DNA of 64,000 nt. It comes from Silene latifolia (lineage: Eukaryota > Streptophyta > Magnoliopsida > Caryophyllales > Caryophyllaceae). The position numbers were made by a program, and so were the translations under genes. Below the pieces are notes generated by a model. That model did not search any database, was not told the DNA's origin, and saw only the letters and a program-made list of their open reading frames with translations. Shown here piece after piece: positions 14,613 to 25,213 of the stretch (the first letter of the stretch is position 1; each line of letters starts with the position of its first letter). The DNA lies in contig NC_133528.1 of assembly GCF_048544455.1 (NCBI RefSeq), positions 46,522,002-46,586,001 of the forward strand. Reading direction: 5' to 3'.

Positions 14613-15274
14613 AGGGTTTTTGCGCCGCATATCATCTGCTTGCATTCACGTTTACATTTCAGTCTTGCATTGTTGTTTATTTCTTTATATATACACAAAA
14701 ATTCAAAAAAAAATTTGAAAAATTTGAAAAATTTCAAAAATATTTGCACGTTTACTTTAGCATATAGGTTGAGTTGGAACGGTAGTATTTCCATGATGAC
14801 ACTGCATTTGCATCTGTTTTGCCTAAGCCTTGCTAATTGACATGTTATTAGTAGAATCATATATGCATATCCACGAGTTTTCGTTAAATTATTTGCTGAA
14901 CTTTAGACTTGACTTTGAAAATTGGCAACCTACATCATATTTCTGAGTTTTAGAGCCTATAACTGGTGACATTCATGACCGGTTTATCTAGGAATGTGAG
15001 TAGTACTCCTTATGAGACATGTTTCCTTAATTTGCATAATTATGAACTTGATCTGCTTAATACCTGTATGCATTCGGTTTGTGGTTTGTTGACACATGTG
15101 GTAGAGGTTTCCCTTTTCTCATTTTACCTATAAGCTCCACACTGCCAAAAATAGCCTTTTTGTCCCATTACTACATCCTACATTTAGCCTGCCCTTGACA
15201 AGCTAGTAGTTTTGTTGTTGGGATTGTTACCTCGTTTTTGGTGGCATATGCTCTTTTGAGATGTTGTTGGAAAA

Positions 15275-15352
15275 ATGAAATGAAGGAGAAAAAAGAATTG
15301 AAAAAGAAAATAGAAAAGATGAAAAATGATACGAAAAAGAAAAAAGAGGGAG
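15275..15352 (+). repeat. Purine-rich tract (B-forward)
   Basis: Mostly A/G stretch of GAAAAAGAAAA type at the same relative place as 7126-7290 in element A, giving a false Lys-rich frame. Confidence 0.8.
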
Positions 15353-16081
15353 TTCTTACTGTTCAATGCAGTCGATTGACTGCCAATTTAGGTCGATCGA
15401 CTGTGGTTCGAAGGAAAAGGAAAGAAATCAATTCGCATAGTTCTAGCCTTTATCTTATGGCGATTTTTGCTCCCATGCTGCACTTATATCCTATGGGGAG
15501 TTTATTGATTTGTTATTTTGGAGATTTGTGAGTTTTGTGCTTGCTATAGCACCGTTTCTGTTGATTTTGAGCAAGAAGTTGGATGATGCCATATGGTTCC
15601 GTTTTGGTACTAGCTTGATCACCTGTACCTCCACTTTTCCATAAATGTTTTGCCTCTTCTTACCCATACCTCACATATCCCATATATACCTCGGCATGTG
15701 TCATGGTCATTTGTTCGGTTGGAATGCATATGTACGGTCATAGAGATCATTTTCATCTTTTATTGCAGGCATGTTCTTATAGGTCGTAGTTAGGTGAGAG
15801 TCTCTACAAAAATGAATTCTTTCTATCCTCTTATATATTCACCTGTGCTTATGTGTGATATGAGCGACCCGTGAGAGTCCAATTTGATAAGTCTCTATAG
15901 TTGACGGTTCAGCGGGTTTTTAATGACTTCATAATTCGTTTGCATGATTCACATTACTAATTGATTGTTGGTTTATGCATTAAATTGGTTTAGGCTTTAC
16001 ATATTGCAATTCGCTCTGAGATTGAACTCGTTCCATTAGGTTTTAGGATCGAGTCTAGTTCTTGCTTGGGGACAAGCAAGG

Positions 16082-16099
16082 GTTTGGTTTGGGGAAGTT
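16082..16099 (+). other. Polypurine tract of B-forward
   Basis: GTTTGGTTTGGGGAAGTT directly before the 3' LTR TG; a near match to the tract of element A. Confidence 0.85.
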
Positions 16100-17600
16100 T
16101 GATGCGTGTCATTAATATGATGTTTTACACCTCATTTTACACGCATTTCAGAGCTCATTTATGTAGTTTATGCTACTATTCTCCCTATTTCCGTCTACTT
16201 TCGTGTTTTTGTACATTATTGCAGAGATGTGAAGAATCTAGCGGAAATTGAGCTAAATCCGTCCCCGAGTACCTTGCATTGCATTTGACACGGAGTAAAG
16301 ACTCGGGAAGCGAACTTGGTGCGCGTTTCAAGGCCTAAAGATAGCAAAAGCATGGGTGCGTACGAGTTTAACAAGCCAAGAAGCACTTCACAATATTGCA
16401 GCCTGCTTCAGATGGCAATATATCGAGTTCTAGGGCAGATAATCCAGTGATTCCAACTGGAGGTGAAAGCTTATCCTCTTAGCTTTCCAACGCCGCATAG
16501 AACGCCTGATTTGACCAAGGAACGAAGAAATGGCAGCTGTTTTAAGATCGGTACGCGCTGCAGAATTCGTCAGAATGCACTCATCAGACAGCAACCTTGG
16601 TCGATCGACTGATGCTTATGGTCGATCGACCAGAGCACGAGATCAGAAGCTACTGTTCAGTATAGGTTGGTCGATCGACTGAGCAACATGGTCGATCGAC
16701 CAAGTTACGAGCTGATACGCGGATTAAACATAAAGAACAAGAAATACAAAGCCCAAAGTTATAGTAGGTTTAGGGATTTAGTTACGTTAGTTTGCTATAT
16801 AACGTAACCTAACTAAGAACTTTATTCATTCAGTTTTCATTAGGTTCTTTATCAGTTTAGTTTATCAAATAGTTAGGGTTTGGGAAACTATTTCGCATCG
16901 GATTTTCGTTGTGCTTTCAATCATTCCGTTACAATTCTTCTGCGATCTTGGTATTCTTCTTATTCTAGTTTATTATTTTATTTGCATTCATAGATTTAGA
17001 ATTGTTAGTTAGTTTCCCGAAACCATAGTTATCGTTTAATGCTAGCTTTTTATTCCGTTGTTTTAAGCCTGAATTCTTCCGTCTACTTCGTTAATTTCAT
17101 TGTTGTTATCATCGTTAGTATGAGTAGCTAATTTATTCGTGCTAGGATGTAGGGGAATTATAGTGTAGGCGGCAATATAATGAACACGGCCCGATTCGCG
17201 TGTTGGTCGATCGACTGCCATGCCTGGTCGATCGACTGACCACGTGAGGTTTTTATTTTCGTTTTAATTGTTTTAATTCTTAATTCGACGAATCGAGTGC
17301 ACATGACTAGTTGAATGTTTAGGATATGACTGACCCATTAGATCGAGAGATAGGGACAGTTGCTAGATCACCAATTAAAATGACTAAACTATGCTGAGAT
17401 CGAAAGATAGGTAAAGTTTAGATTATAAGTCACTTTTCAGGACGAGAGTCGTATTAGTGATATTAGGGACTTATAGCGAGGTCGAAAGATGCTATTTGTT
17501 AAGAGTGGACCGAGAGGACCTCTTTATTTCCCGCCTCATGTGTTTTGTTTTAGACCTGTTTAGTATGCTGCCGTCGAAACTATAGTGAACCGATCATCCT
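16100..17600 (+). repeat. Element B-forward 3' LTR, truncated
   Basis: Matches 10906-12403 of the 5' LTR with few differences and breaks off after GATCATCCT. About 230 bp of U5-side sequence is missing. The break joins directly to the protease end of the reverse element. Confidence 0.9.
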
Positions 17601-18596
17601 ATAGCAAGCACAGGGTCCTTTTTTTGAAACCATATTACTAGTAACAGGCCACATGGGGTCCTTTTTTTTAGCAGGTTGGGCAAAAATGATAGAATTTTTC
17701 CCAACTTTGAAGGTTAAAGCTCCAGAGCCAACGTCAATGACTGCACCAGCAGTGTGCAGAAACGGCCTACCTAGGATGATCGGTATATGGGCATCCTCAG
17801 GCATGTCAAAGACAACAAAGTCAACAGGGAAGAAAAACTTCCCTATTTGGACGGGTATGTCCTCTAGGACTCCTATAGGCTCGACCGCAGATCGGTCGGC
17901 CATCTGAACTGTCATGTCTGTTATAGCAAACCGGGTCAACTTAAGCTTCCTAGCTAAACTCAAGGGCATGACGCTTATACTAGCCCCTAGGTCACATAAT
18001 GCCTTCTCAATAGAGAAGGTACCTATTTTGCAAGGAACAGAAAAGCTACCCGGGTCCTCTAGCTTATGGGGCGCAGTGTGAGACAGATAGGAGCAAGACT
18101 CCTTAGTAAGTGCGACAGTGTGCACTGTTTCAAGTGACCGCTTTTTGGACAAAAGTTGTTTCATAAATTTAGTATAAGCGGGTACTTGGTTAACTAACTC
18201 AAGGAAGGGGACTTGTACATTCAGACTACGGATAACTTTTTCAAATTTCTTTGAAAGATACTGTTCCTTGGTCGGCACTAGCCTCTCCGGATAAGGGGTC
18301 GTAAGAAGGACCTTAGCCCTCTCCTCCAATTCACGCGCGCCGGCATCCTTGGACTTAGGCTGAAAGTCCGTCACCTTCTCTTTGTTGAAGCTAGACCCCT
18401 CCTCAGACCGTCTCAAATGAGAACCATTGACCATCATTGGGTCGAACTTCGGGACCGGGGATCGACCCATCAAAGACTCGGGTCTTGTCCTAAAGTCTTC
18501 TTGGATGTGGTACCCCGAAACAAGTGATCTCAGATTATTTGGCATCAAAGGACGAAATTCCTCAAGATCGCAGCCGATCTCGTCGATCGACCACAT
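17580..18596 (-). pseudogene. Athila-like protease region of B-reverse
   Basis: An open frame of about 330 codons in the same frame as the gag part. It contains ALCDLGASISVMP (the Athila form of the retroviral aspartic protease active site, with Leu after the catalytic Asp), QMADRS, PVDFVVFDM and ILGRPFLHTAGAVID. All match the protease of C2 in order and spacing. The first codons read palindromes as WSIDE. The end is artificial: after about 17601 the frame runs into the forward LTR and stops within it, so RT, RNase H and integrase are absent. The protease domain itself is uninterrupted. Whether it is functional cannot be judged. Confidence 0.85.
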
Positions 18597-18690
18597 GTCC
18601 TCGATCGATCGCCCGAGATGTCGATTCGAAGCTCAGAACCCGTGTTTGGTCGATCGACTAGGTATATCAGTCGATCGACTGAAATACCTG
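18590..18690 (-). repeat. Palindrome cluster in the gag-pro linker of B-reverse
   Basis: Four TCGATCGA-type sites (GTCGATCGACC, CTCGATCGATCG, GGTCGATCGACTA, AGTCGATCGACTG) lie between the NAITLRSG motif of Gag and the protease, in the same frame. Translated they give RSTD/WSID units. Confidence 0.85.
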
Positions 18691-20249
18691 GTAGACGCCT
18701 TTTTCTTTGATTTGTTCGTCGAGGCTTTCTCTTGACTTGTTTTCGGCTCATCTTTTTCAACAGCGTCCTCGACCATGGCAGGACCATCAAGGGTGGACCC
18801 GCTCCTCAAGGTGATGGCATTTAGGGTCTCCTTTTGTTCAGGTTGAGTCGGTAAGTGTCCGGGAGCTCTAGTGTTACTTTTGCTAGCCAATTGAGAAATT
18901 TGGCTCTCTAGTAGCTTCATCCCGGCCTCTCTTGCTTGGGACTCCATTAGCAACAGGTTCTTAAGCTCGGAAAATTCAGAATTCTGCGATTGTTACTGCT
19001 GCGGCACATAAGGAGGTTTCTGATATTGTTGTTGCTTTTGATGAGGGGGCACATAGGGTTGCTGCTGCGGCGGAGCTTGAGTTGGGTTTAGGACATTTTG
19101 GCTTCTCCAACTCAAGTTTGGGTGGGTTGGCTCGTAGTAGGTGTTGGTCTGCCTATAGTGTTGAAAGGCAGCACAAGATTCAAAGGGGCTGGGGCAGTTT
19201 TTTGAGACATGGCCCTCACCTCCACACCTTTTACAGACGAAAGGACCGTCTGACACAACATTGACTTGGTACATTCCACCTTTAGAAGCTCCTCCCAGCT
19301 CATACTTGTCAAATCTCGCAGTGAGAGCCTCAAGTGCAGCAACAGAGGAGGATTCAGCAGCTCTCCTCTGGTTCCCTCTAGAATTCCCATACTCGGCCTT
19401 GTGGGTAGCTAGATCGTCAATGATCTTCCACCCCTTGGTTGCTCCCAAATTTTCAGCGAATCTTCCATTGGCTGCAGCATCCAAAATGGCCCTCTGATCG
19501 TCGTACAACCCATTGTAGAAATGATTGCACAAGCTCCACTTTTCGAACCCATGGTGCGGTATGGTTCGCACCAACTTCTTAAATCGGACCCATGCTTCGT
19601 GGAAATTCTCATCTGGCCCTTGTTTAAAGCCCGTGATTTAAGCTCTAATAGCAATCGTCCTTGAAGCAGAAAAGTACTTCTTGTAGAATGCCAATGCCAA
19701 TGTATTCCAATCAGTGATCCCCTGAACGGTTCGGTCCAAATCTCTATACCACTCCCTTGCAGCATCACGAAGGGAGAAGATGAACATGGTCTCCTTGATC
19801 TGGTCTTGGGTCACGCCGGTTGGTGGGGGTATGGAACAATGATGAGTCAATAAAGGTCTCCATATGCTTAGCTGCATCTTCATTTGCAGCTCCCCCGAAC
19901 TGGTTCTTCTCAACCATGCTAATGTATGAAGGCTTTGGTTCGAACTTCCTGGCATCTCTGGTAATTCGAACCCCTTATATAAGTTTTCAGCTGTCGGCTC
20001 AGAATGACTAGCTATACTCGCTTCCTCGGCCATGACTGGAATTTCAGGAGAAGTAACTGTCTCGGCTGAAGAAGTGGAAACGGGTGAAGACTGTGGGTCT
20101 TCTTCGAACAGATTGTGCTCGTAATAACTTGACAGAGTACTCAGCTCTTCCTCTGTCGGTAGTACTCTTTGTGTTCGTCTCAACTCGCGCAAAGATTTCT
20201 CTATCTCAGGGTTAAATGGTACTAGTTCACCACCCTGTGACCTGCGCAT
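18633..20249 (-). pseudogene. Athila-like gag of B-reverse, broken
   Basis: One frame runs from ATG at 20249 into the protease. The start MRRSQGGELVPF parallels the C2 start MSRRLQRDLLPF. Recognisable parts in order are the capsid-type GVTQDQIK and LALAFYKKYF, PHHGFEKWSLCNHFYNGLY, a CCHC knuckle (C-KR-C-GGEG-H-VSKN-C), PPQQQ-rich sequence, a coiled coil ISQLA and LNAITLRSG. Defects: a stretch of about 40 codons before GVTQDQ is in a shifted frame that is restored afterwards. There is a TAA at 19638-19640 where C2 has CAA (AQITGF), a TAA at 18993-18995 and a TGA at 18633-18635. No autonomous function is expected. Confidence 0.88.
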
Positions 20250-20351
20250 AAGAAGAAACTACAAAAAGAATATAAGAAAAGTTTAAGGAACAGAAGTCCC
20301 TTAAACTAAGAAAGACTAAAAATAAAAACAACTAAAATTAGGACTATTGCC

Positions 20352-20369
20352 TCCCCGGCAACGGCGCCA
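20352..20369 (-). other. Primer binding site, tRNA-Asp type (B-reverse)
   Basis: Reverse complement of TGGCGCCGTTGCCGGGGA, 5 bp inside the reverse LTR end. It fixes the orientation of this half. Confidence 0.9.
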
Positions 20370-20374
20370 AAATT

Positions 20375-21882
20375 TGATACCCGTCGTTGAGAGTACCAAA
20401 GATAAAATTTATAATCTCCTATTAAGACTAACCTAGGCTAGTGGCAACAGGGTCGAACCACAAGGAGGCAGATGTAAACTTTAGTTGATTTATATTCAGT
20501 CTGAGGTAACTATTGTGGGGGTTGAGTTGAGATGGTCTACAGCTAACAGTGAATAAAGATAATAAACTAATAAAACGATTTAAACAGATAAAGGAAGGGT
20601 ACTAGGATGGTCGGTTTATTATAGCTTCGGCGGCAGCAAACTAAATCGGTCTGAATCAAACACAGGTAAGGCGGGAAATAAAGAGGTCCTCTCGGTCCAC
20701 TCTTAACAAATAGCATCTTTCGATCTCGCTATAGGTCCCTAATATCACTAATACTAACTTTCGTTCTGAAAAGTGACTAATGGTCTAAACTATACCTATC
20801 TTTCGATCTTAGCACAGTTTAGTCGAATCAATTGATGGTCTAACAACTTACCCTATCTTTCGATCTATTGGGTCAGTCACAAAATAGGTATCTAACTGGT
20901 CGCATGCATTCGATTCGTTAAATACAACAATTAAAATCAATTAAAACGAAATAAGCTCACGAGGTCAGTCGATCGACCGGGTAGGGTGGTCGATCGACCA
21001 ACACGCGAAACAGTCCGTGTATAACCTATTGCCGCCTATGCCATAAATCGCCTACATCCTAGCACTATAGAATTAGCTACTCATGCTAAGGGTAAAAACA
21101 ACAATAAAACTAATAACGATTACTGAATTCATGCTTAAAGTAGATAACAAATAGCGATAATACGATAATTGGCTTTTGGGATACTAACTAGCAAATCTAT
21201 ACTAATGATGAAAATAGAACAATAAACTGAAATTAGGGCAGAAAGAATACCGAGATTTCAGAGGAAAGATTAAGAACAAGAACAGAATTCCAATGCTAAA
21301 ACGATGTTCCAAACCCTAATTACTCGAATGAACAAAACTGAAAGTTACTGTATGAAACTTAGATAAAAACTTGGATGCTAAACTGAATGTTTTATGTTAC
21401 GTTATATAGCAAATACGTAACAATTATTATCAAAACCTAAAACTTAATGGGCTTCAAGATTCACGGTCTTTCAATTCACGTCTGGAATAGCAATCTGGTC
21501 GATCGACCAAGGTAAGTGGTCGATCGACTGCTCCTCAGCAAACAGTAGCTTCTGGAACCCGAACATTGGTCGATCGACTGAGGGTGATGGTCGATCGACT
21601 TCTTGAGCTGCTACTTGACTTCTTAAAACACGTGGACTTGTCTTTTGGGCCTTGAATTGCGCACCAAGCTCGTTCCTTAAGCAAAAACTCCTCGTCACAT
21701 GCAATGCAAGATACTCGGGGACGGATTTAGCTTGATTTCCGCTGGATTCTTCACATTTCTGCAATAATGTACAAAATACGGAAGTAGACGGAAATAGGGA
21801 GAAATGCAGCATAAACTACATGAATGAGCTCTGAAATGCGTGTAAAATGGGATGTAAAACATCATATAAAAGACACGCATCA
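20375..21882 (-). repeat. Element B-reverse 5' LTR
   Basis: About 1508 bp. It begins on the minus strand with TGATGCGTGTC at 21882 and ends at 20375, homologous along its length to the forward LTRs but clearly diverged. Its palindromes (21490-21600 in U3; 20968-20999 near U5) follow the same layout. Its outer end is a U3 start, so both ends of composite B are U3 starts. Confidence 0.9.
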
Positions 21883-21887
21883 CCCCC

Positions 21888-22407
21888 GGTGCACCCCATG
21901 TCGGCGTGTTTCATCATCCCCATCAAGGTTTCCATAATTGGGGGTCCATTTCGATAGTGTGGGATGTAGGGTTAGTGGGGGTTAGGGTAAAGTGGTATAG
22001 GCACATGTTGGATCATATAGTTATATGATTTGTTTTGATAATGAAAAGTGTGCTTTATAATGTATATACTCTTTGCGCATGATTGTTTGTTAGTCTTTGT
22101 TAGATTTAATAAAGGTTACAATATTAGCAAGCAATGTTGTAGCATCCACAGCTATAACTTTGAAGATTTGTGAAGTATCATTGAAGTAATGTTATAGCTG
22201 CTTGAGGTATAACATTGAAGATTCCTAAAGCATCATTGTGACTACTTCAATCACAAGTATGATGATCACTCATGCTAAAGACATGATCAAGTCTATAAGA
22301 AGCTCAAGATGAAGAGCTTATAAACAAGATGAAGGGATTATCCTACTACTGAAAATCTCCAGGAATATTAGCTAGTATAGGATATCATCTAATAACGGTA
22401 TCTTTAG
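21888..22407. other. Old flanking sequence, possible LTR start at 22006
   Basis: The first part (to about 22000) belongs to the minus-strand Gln/Asn-rich frame. From TGTTGGATCATATAG at 22006 the sequence changes to AT-rich with ATTGAAG repeats. It could be the start of another LTR, but no partner or target duplication is visible. No coding region is supported. Confidence 0.35.
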
Positions 22408-22417
22408 AAGTAATATT
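22407..22417. repeat. Target site duplication of the SINE, left copy
   Basis: GAAGTAATATT, repeated at 22643-22653; 11 bp, perfect, typical of LINE-dependent retroposition. Confidence 0.85.
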
Positions 22418-22642
22418 TTTTTTTGATGACGAGGGGTTGAATCCCCCCCCCCCCCCCCTCCTTGGGCCCATGCAATCCCGCACCACCACATGGACCACGA
22501 AAGCAACCCCCTTCGGGGGCTGCAGTGGCCAAGTGATCATCGCTCCAGCTGGTAGTCGAACCCGGGACCTCTCAACTCCTGCACTTCTGCAAGCTTCAAG
22601 GTTTAACTCGGCTACCACTAGAATAACACCACTTGGTTTTTG
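22418..22642 (-). mobile_element. tRNA-derived SINE
   Basis: About 225 bp bounded by an 11-bp direct repeat. Read on the minus strand it has an A-box-like TAGTGGTAGCCGAGTT near the 5' end. A good B box GGGTTCGACTACC follows about 35 bp later, as in tRNA-derived SINEs. It ends in GTCATCAAAAAAAAA before the duplicated target. A run of about 16 C on the plus strand (from 22443) is internal. There is no coding capacity. Pol III promoter boxes, an A tail and a long target duplication together make the call; the SINE family is not identified. Confidence 0.82.
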
Positions 22643-22678
22643 GAAGTAATATTGGGAAGGTAAAGTTATAGCTATTTC

Positions 22679-23360
22679 TGTAATACTACGGTTTTCTGTA
22701 CTGTTGGATACTCTATCGAGTAAGGCTTACTCTGTCGAGTAAGTGAGTTTGGTTACGAAACAGTACGCTGTCTGATGGGTACTCGATCGAGTAGTGTGGC
22801 ACTCGATCGAGTAGGGGTTTGTTAGCAATGCGAGAAAGTTATATAAACACTTCCGTCAGTTTCTTTTTCACTTTTTAACTTTCTAAAATCTCACAAAGCT
22901 TAAAGAAAGTTACATTGCTTCCTTCTTCGCATTGTTATCAAATCCTAAGGGCTAGAGTTATCGGATCGTTGTGTAATTTACACCGTTAAGTCCGTCGTAT
23001 CGTAGGTAGGTAAGATCCTTGTACAGTTTTTATGTCTTTCCGTTGATTTTGTTTAAAATCCTAATTGGGTATTTTGGGGGATTTTGGGGGTTTGGTGATT
23101 GTTAGATAGTAATGATATGATTATGTGACTATAGGAGGTGGTTTCGTAGAGGAGCAGTATTGAATAGTTGATTTATGACGATCTTGCTGATTTGCCTTTC
23201 CAGGTAGGGTTTCCCTACTCGATTATTGATTACATGGTTTTGATGGTGGATTGTTGTGGTTGTTACTGTTGTTGATCTTTATCGTTTTTGTATTTGTTAT
23301 TGATGTATAATTTGGTAGGTTGTGTATGTCTGGAGTTGGCGAGGCGCGTCCTCGGCTGAG
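22679..23360 (+). repeat. Chromovirus 5' LTR, left part
   Basis: Starts TGTAATACTACGG. It is interrupted at 23360 by C1 and continues at 34378 (34373-34377 is the CTGAG duplicate). With C1 removed the LTR is about 1309 bp and ends GGTGTTACA at 35004, giving TGTAA...TTACA inverted ends. Palindromes ACTCGATCGAGTA (near 22780 and 22800) and degraded ones near 22710 precede TATATAAA at 22840-22847. Confidence 0.85.
22708..22847 (+). promoter_or_regulatory. Palindromes plus TATA box, chromovirus U3
   Basis: TACTCGATCGAGTAG and CACTCGATCGAGTAG, with two decayed copies (CTATCGAGTAAG, CTGTCGAGTAAG) upstream, then TATATAAA at 22840. The core TCGATCGA is shared with elements A and B although the LTR is otherwise unrelated. 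Confidence 0.6.
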
Positions 23361-25073
23361 TGATGTGACCATAATTGGCGCATATTTAGCCCCCGAATTA
23401 GCCTTGTTTCCAAGCTTTTTATGCTTATTTGGGTCATTTCTTATCTTTAGTTCTTTGTTTTGCATATTCTTTGAAATTTTGATCCCTTGGTAGGAAAGGA
23501 GTAAGAATCTTGCATTTTCATGGCAAAACAAGACTAAATTGATCGAATTCAATGACCAAGCATCAAGGAGAGACAAGATTAGAAGGCCTTTGTACATATC
23601 ATAGTAGAAGAGCAATGTTGAGGAAAGATCCTTGAGTCCCCAAGGAAATCCCCAAGGAATTTATGAAGAAAAGGGAAGAAAAGAAGAAGTTACTATGCTG
23701 ACTGACAATCCGAGCGGATTGTCAACAATCCGTCCATCCAGCCCCTGCACAATCCGAGCGTCCCACGCCAGAATCCGCTCGGATTCCACCGCCCAAATCC
23801 GTCCGTCCCGACCTTATTCCGCCCGGATTCCTTCACAGCACGAATTGTCTTCTTCAAGCTACGAAAAGAGAAGCCCTTCTCTCCAAAAATACCGGGTCCT
23901 CCTTGCTCAACTTAAAAAGTGTAATTACTAGTTTAACCCTTAGTTAACCCTAATGCATCCTCCCTAATTTTCACTATAAATACCCCATTAGTCTAATTAG
24001 AGGAGCATGTTCTTCTTATCAATAATTAGGGTAGTTAATATCAATCAAATCTCTCTTCAATATTGTAATCAAGTATTAATCAAGTTTTAATCCAAGTTTT
24101 AGTTCTTTAATCTCTCTCTTCTTCATCCTTTATTTTGGGTAATTGAAGATTATTTGGGTTATTATTGGGAGATTGACAACCTCTCAATCAAACATCAAGT
24201 ACTTCTATTATTCTTGCTTTATTATTGGAATCATTAGTAGGTATAATCTCTTAATCCCTTTTTAATTATTGTTAATTACTTTCATTTATTCATCATGTTT
24301 CATATTGTTGGTATGATTGACAACCTTGCTAGCATGATCAACATGATAATGAGTGAGTAGTCTCTTAGCTAGGGTTAATGGGTGATTAGGGGAAACCAAC
24401 ATGGGGAATGATTCATGCTTAAATTAATATGCTTTCATGTTTTATTTGCTTGCTTGTTTTGATCTCAACTCATGCACATGTTATATTTGATGAAATGCTA
24501 AGCCTATGAATCCTTGCATTTACTATCATCTTCTATCTTTTCAATGAGACTTGTAAGACATAACCCAACTCGAGTCTCATTAGACCATGCATGTTGTTGA
24601 GTAGGGAAGATTAAGTCGACTTGTAGGTGTTGTACAATCTAATCGATTCGGCTCCGGGACCCAAACTTTCCTAGGATTGTAAGATATAACCCAACTCAAT
24701 CCATCACAACAATAATTGCTTGCTTATAATTTGAGAACATGTTTGTATGATCATATCCCATGATTCCTCTATGATCCCATGACACCCTAGTGCCTTTAAT
24801 CAATTGTTTACACCCCTTTAATTCATCTTGCTTGTTTATTTTCATTGTTATTCTAGTTTAGTAACCTTCTACATCAACCCAATTTGTGACACCCCTTAGA
24901 CACCACTAGTTACAATAGAAATCTCATTTCAACTCCCGTCCCTTGGGATCCGACCTTTACTTACCTCTTTACTAATTGTAGAGTTGTTTGTGGAGCTATA
25001 AATTGTGTTTTGATTCGACCGTGACCAACGACCACATCTTGATTTGTGAACACTTAACGGGGTCATCGCATCA
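23361..25073 (+). repeat. Element C1 5' LTR
   Basis: 1713 bp. It is shorter than its 3' partner (1775 bp) because of two gaps in the palindrome array, of about 20 and 42 bp. TATAAAT at 23975. Confidence 0.93.
23707..23981 (+). promoter_or_regulatory. AATCCG/CGGATT palindrome array plus TATA box, element C1 U3
   Basis: Array at 23707-23835 of AATCCG-AG-CGGATT, AATCCG-CT-CGGATT and half-site variants ending CGTCC. TATAAAT follows at 23975-23981 in a CACTATAAATACCCC context typical of a plant core promoter. The same arrangement recurs in the other three C LTRs (TATA at 33277, 37953 and 47203). Confidence 0.7.
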
Positions 25074-25077
25074 AAAA

Positions 25078-25095
25078 TGGCGCCGTTGCCGGGGA
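25078..25095 (+). other. Primer binding site, tRNA-Asp type (C1)
   Basis: TGGCGCCGTTGCCGGGGA after an AAAA spacer. Confidence 0.9.
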
Positions 25096-25213
25096 CGGTG
25101 TTTGTTTGATTTAGATTTCTTTTTATTGTCATTAGTTGTGTCTTTCTTCGCCTTGAGGAAGTAAAACTCCTCAAGGTTTGTTCTAATTGTTTTTGAGTTG
25201 TTTGATATTTTGC

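Larger units (their letters stand above)
13847..16099 (+). other. B-forward non-coding 3' region
   Basis: Counterpart of 5791-7923 in A. It has the hairpin (13891), a palindrome cluster (14115-14225), a PPT-like tract at about 14458, the hairpin plus PPT-like module (14578-14612), an AT-rich tract (14698-14745), a purine tract (15275-15352) with two more GTCGATTGAC/GTCGATCGAC palindromes just after it, and the polypurine tract at 16082-16099. No supported coding frame. Confidence 0.8.
10906..21882. mobile_element. Composite B: two related elements joined tail to tail inside one target duplication
   Basis: The left boundary is the U3 start TGATGCGTG of a forward LTR. The right boundary is the reverse complement of the same U3 start. 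CCCCC occurs immediately outside both ends (10901-10905 and 21883-21887). The forward part has a 5' LTR, primer site, non-autonomous interior and a 3' LTR cut at 17600. The reverse part has a 5' LTR (20375-21882), primer site, gag and protease, and is cut at the same point. A normal insertion would have a U5 end on one side. Joining of two incomplete cDNAs before a single integration fits best; two insertions plus a deletion is the alternative. Confidence 0.75.

Noticed and set aside
21883..21887. CCCCC as proof of a single insertion on its own
   Set aside because: Too short and low in complexity alone; accepted only together with the continuous flanking frame and the exact TG/CA edges.
22541..22600. 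tRNA gene suggested by the box B sequence
   Set aside because: No cloverleaf or intact acceptor stem; an A tail and target duplication identify a SINE.
23707..23835. CRISPR-like array of short repeats
   Set aside because: Repeats are degenerate palindromes with irregular spacing in a plant LTR, with no spacers of constant size and no cas genes.
24929..25174. Minus-strand frame over the C1 LTR end and primer site
   Set aside because: It overlaps the LTR boundary and tRNA primer site and has no domain.
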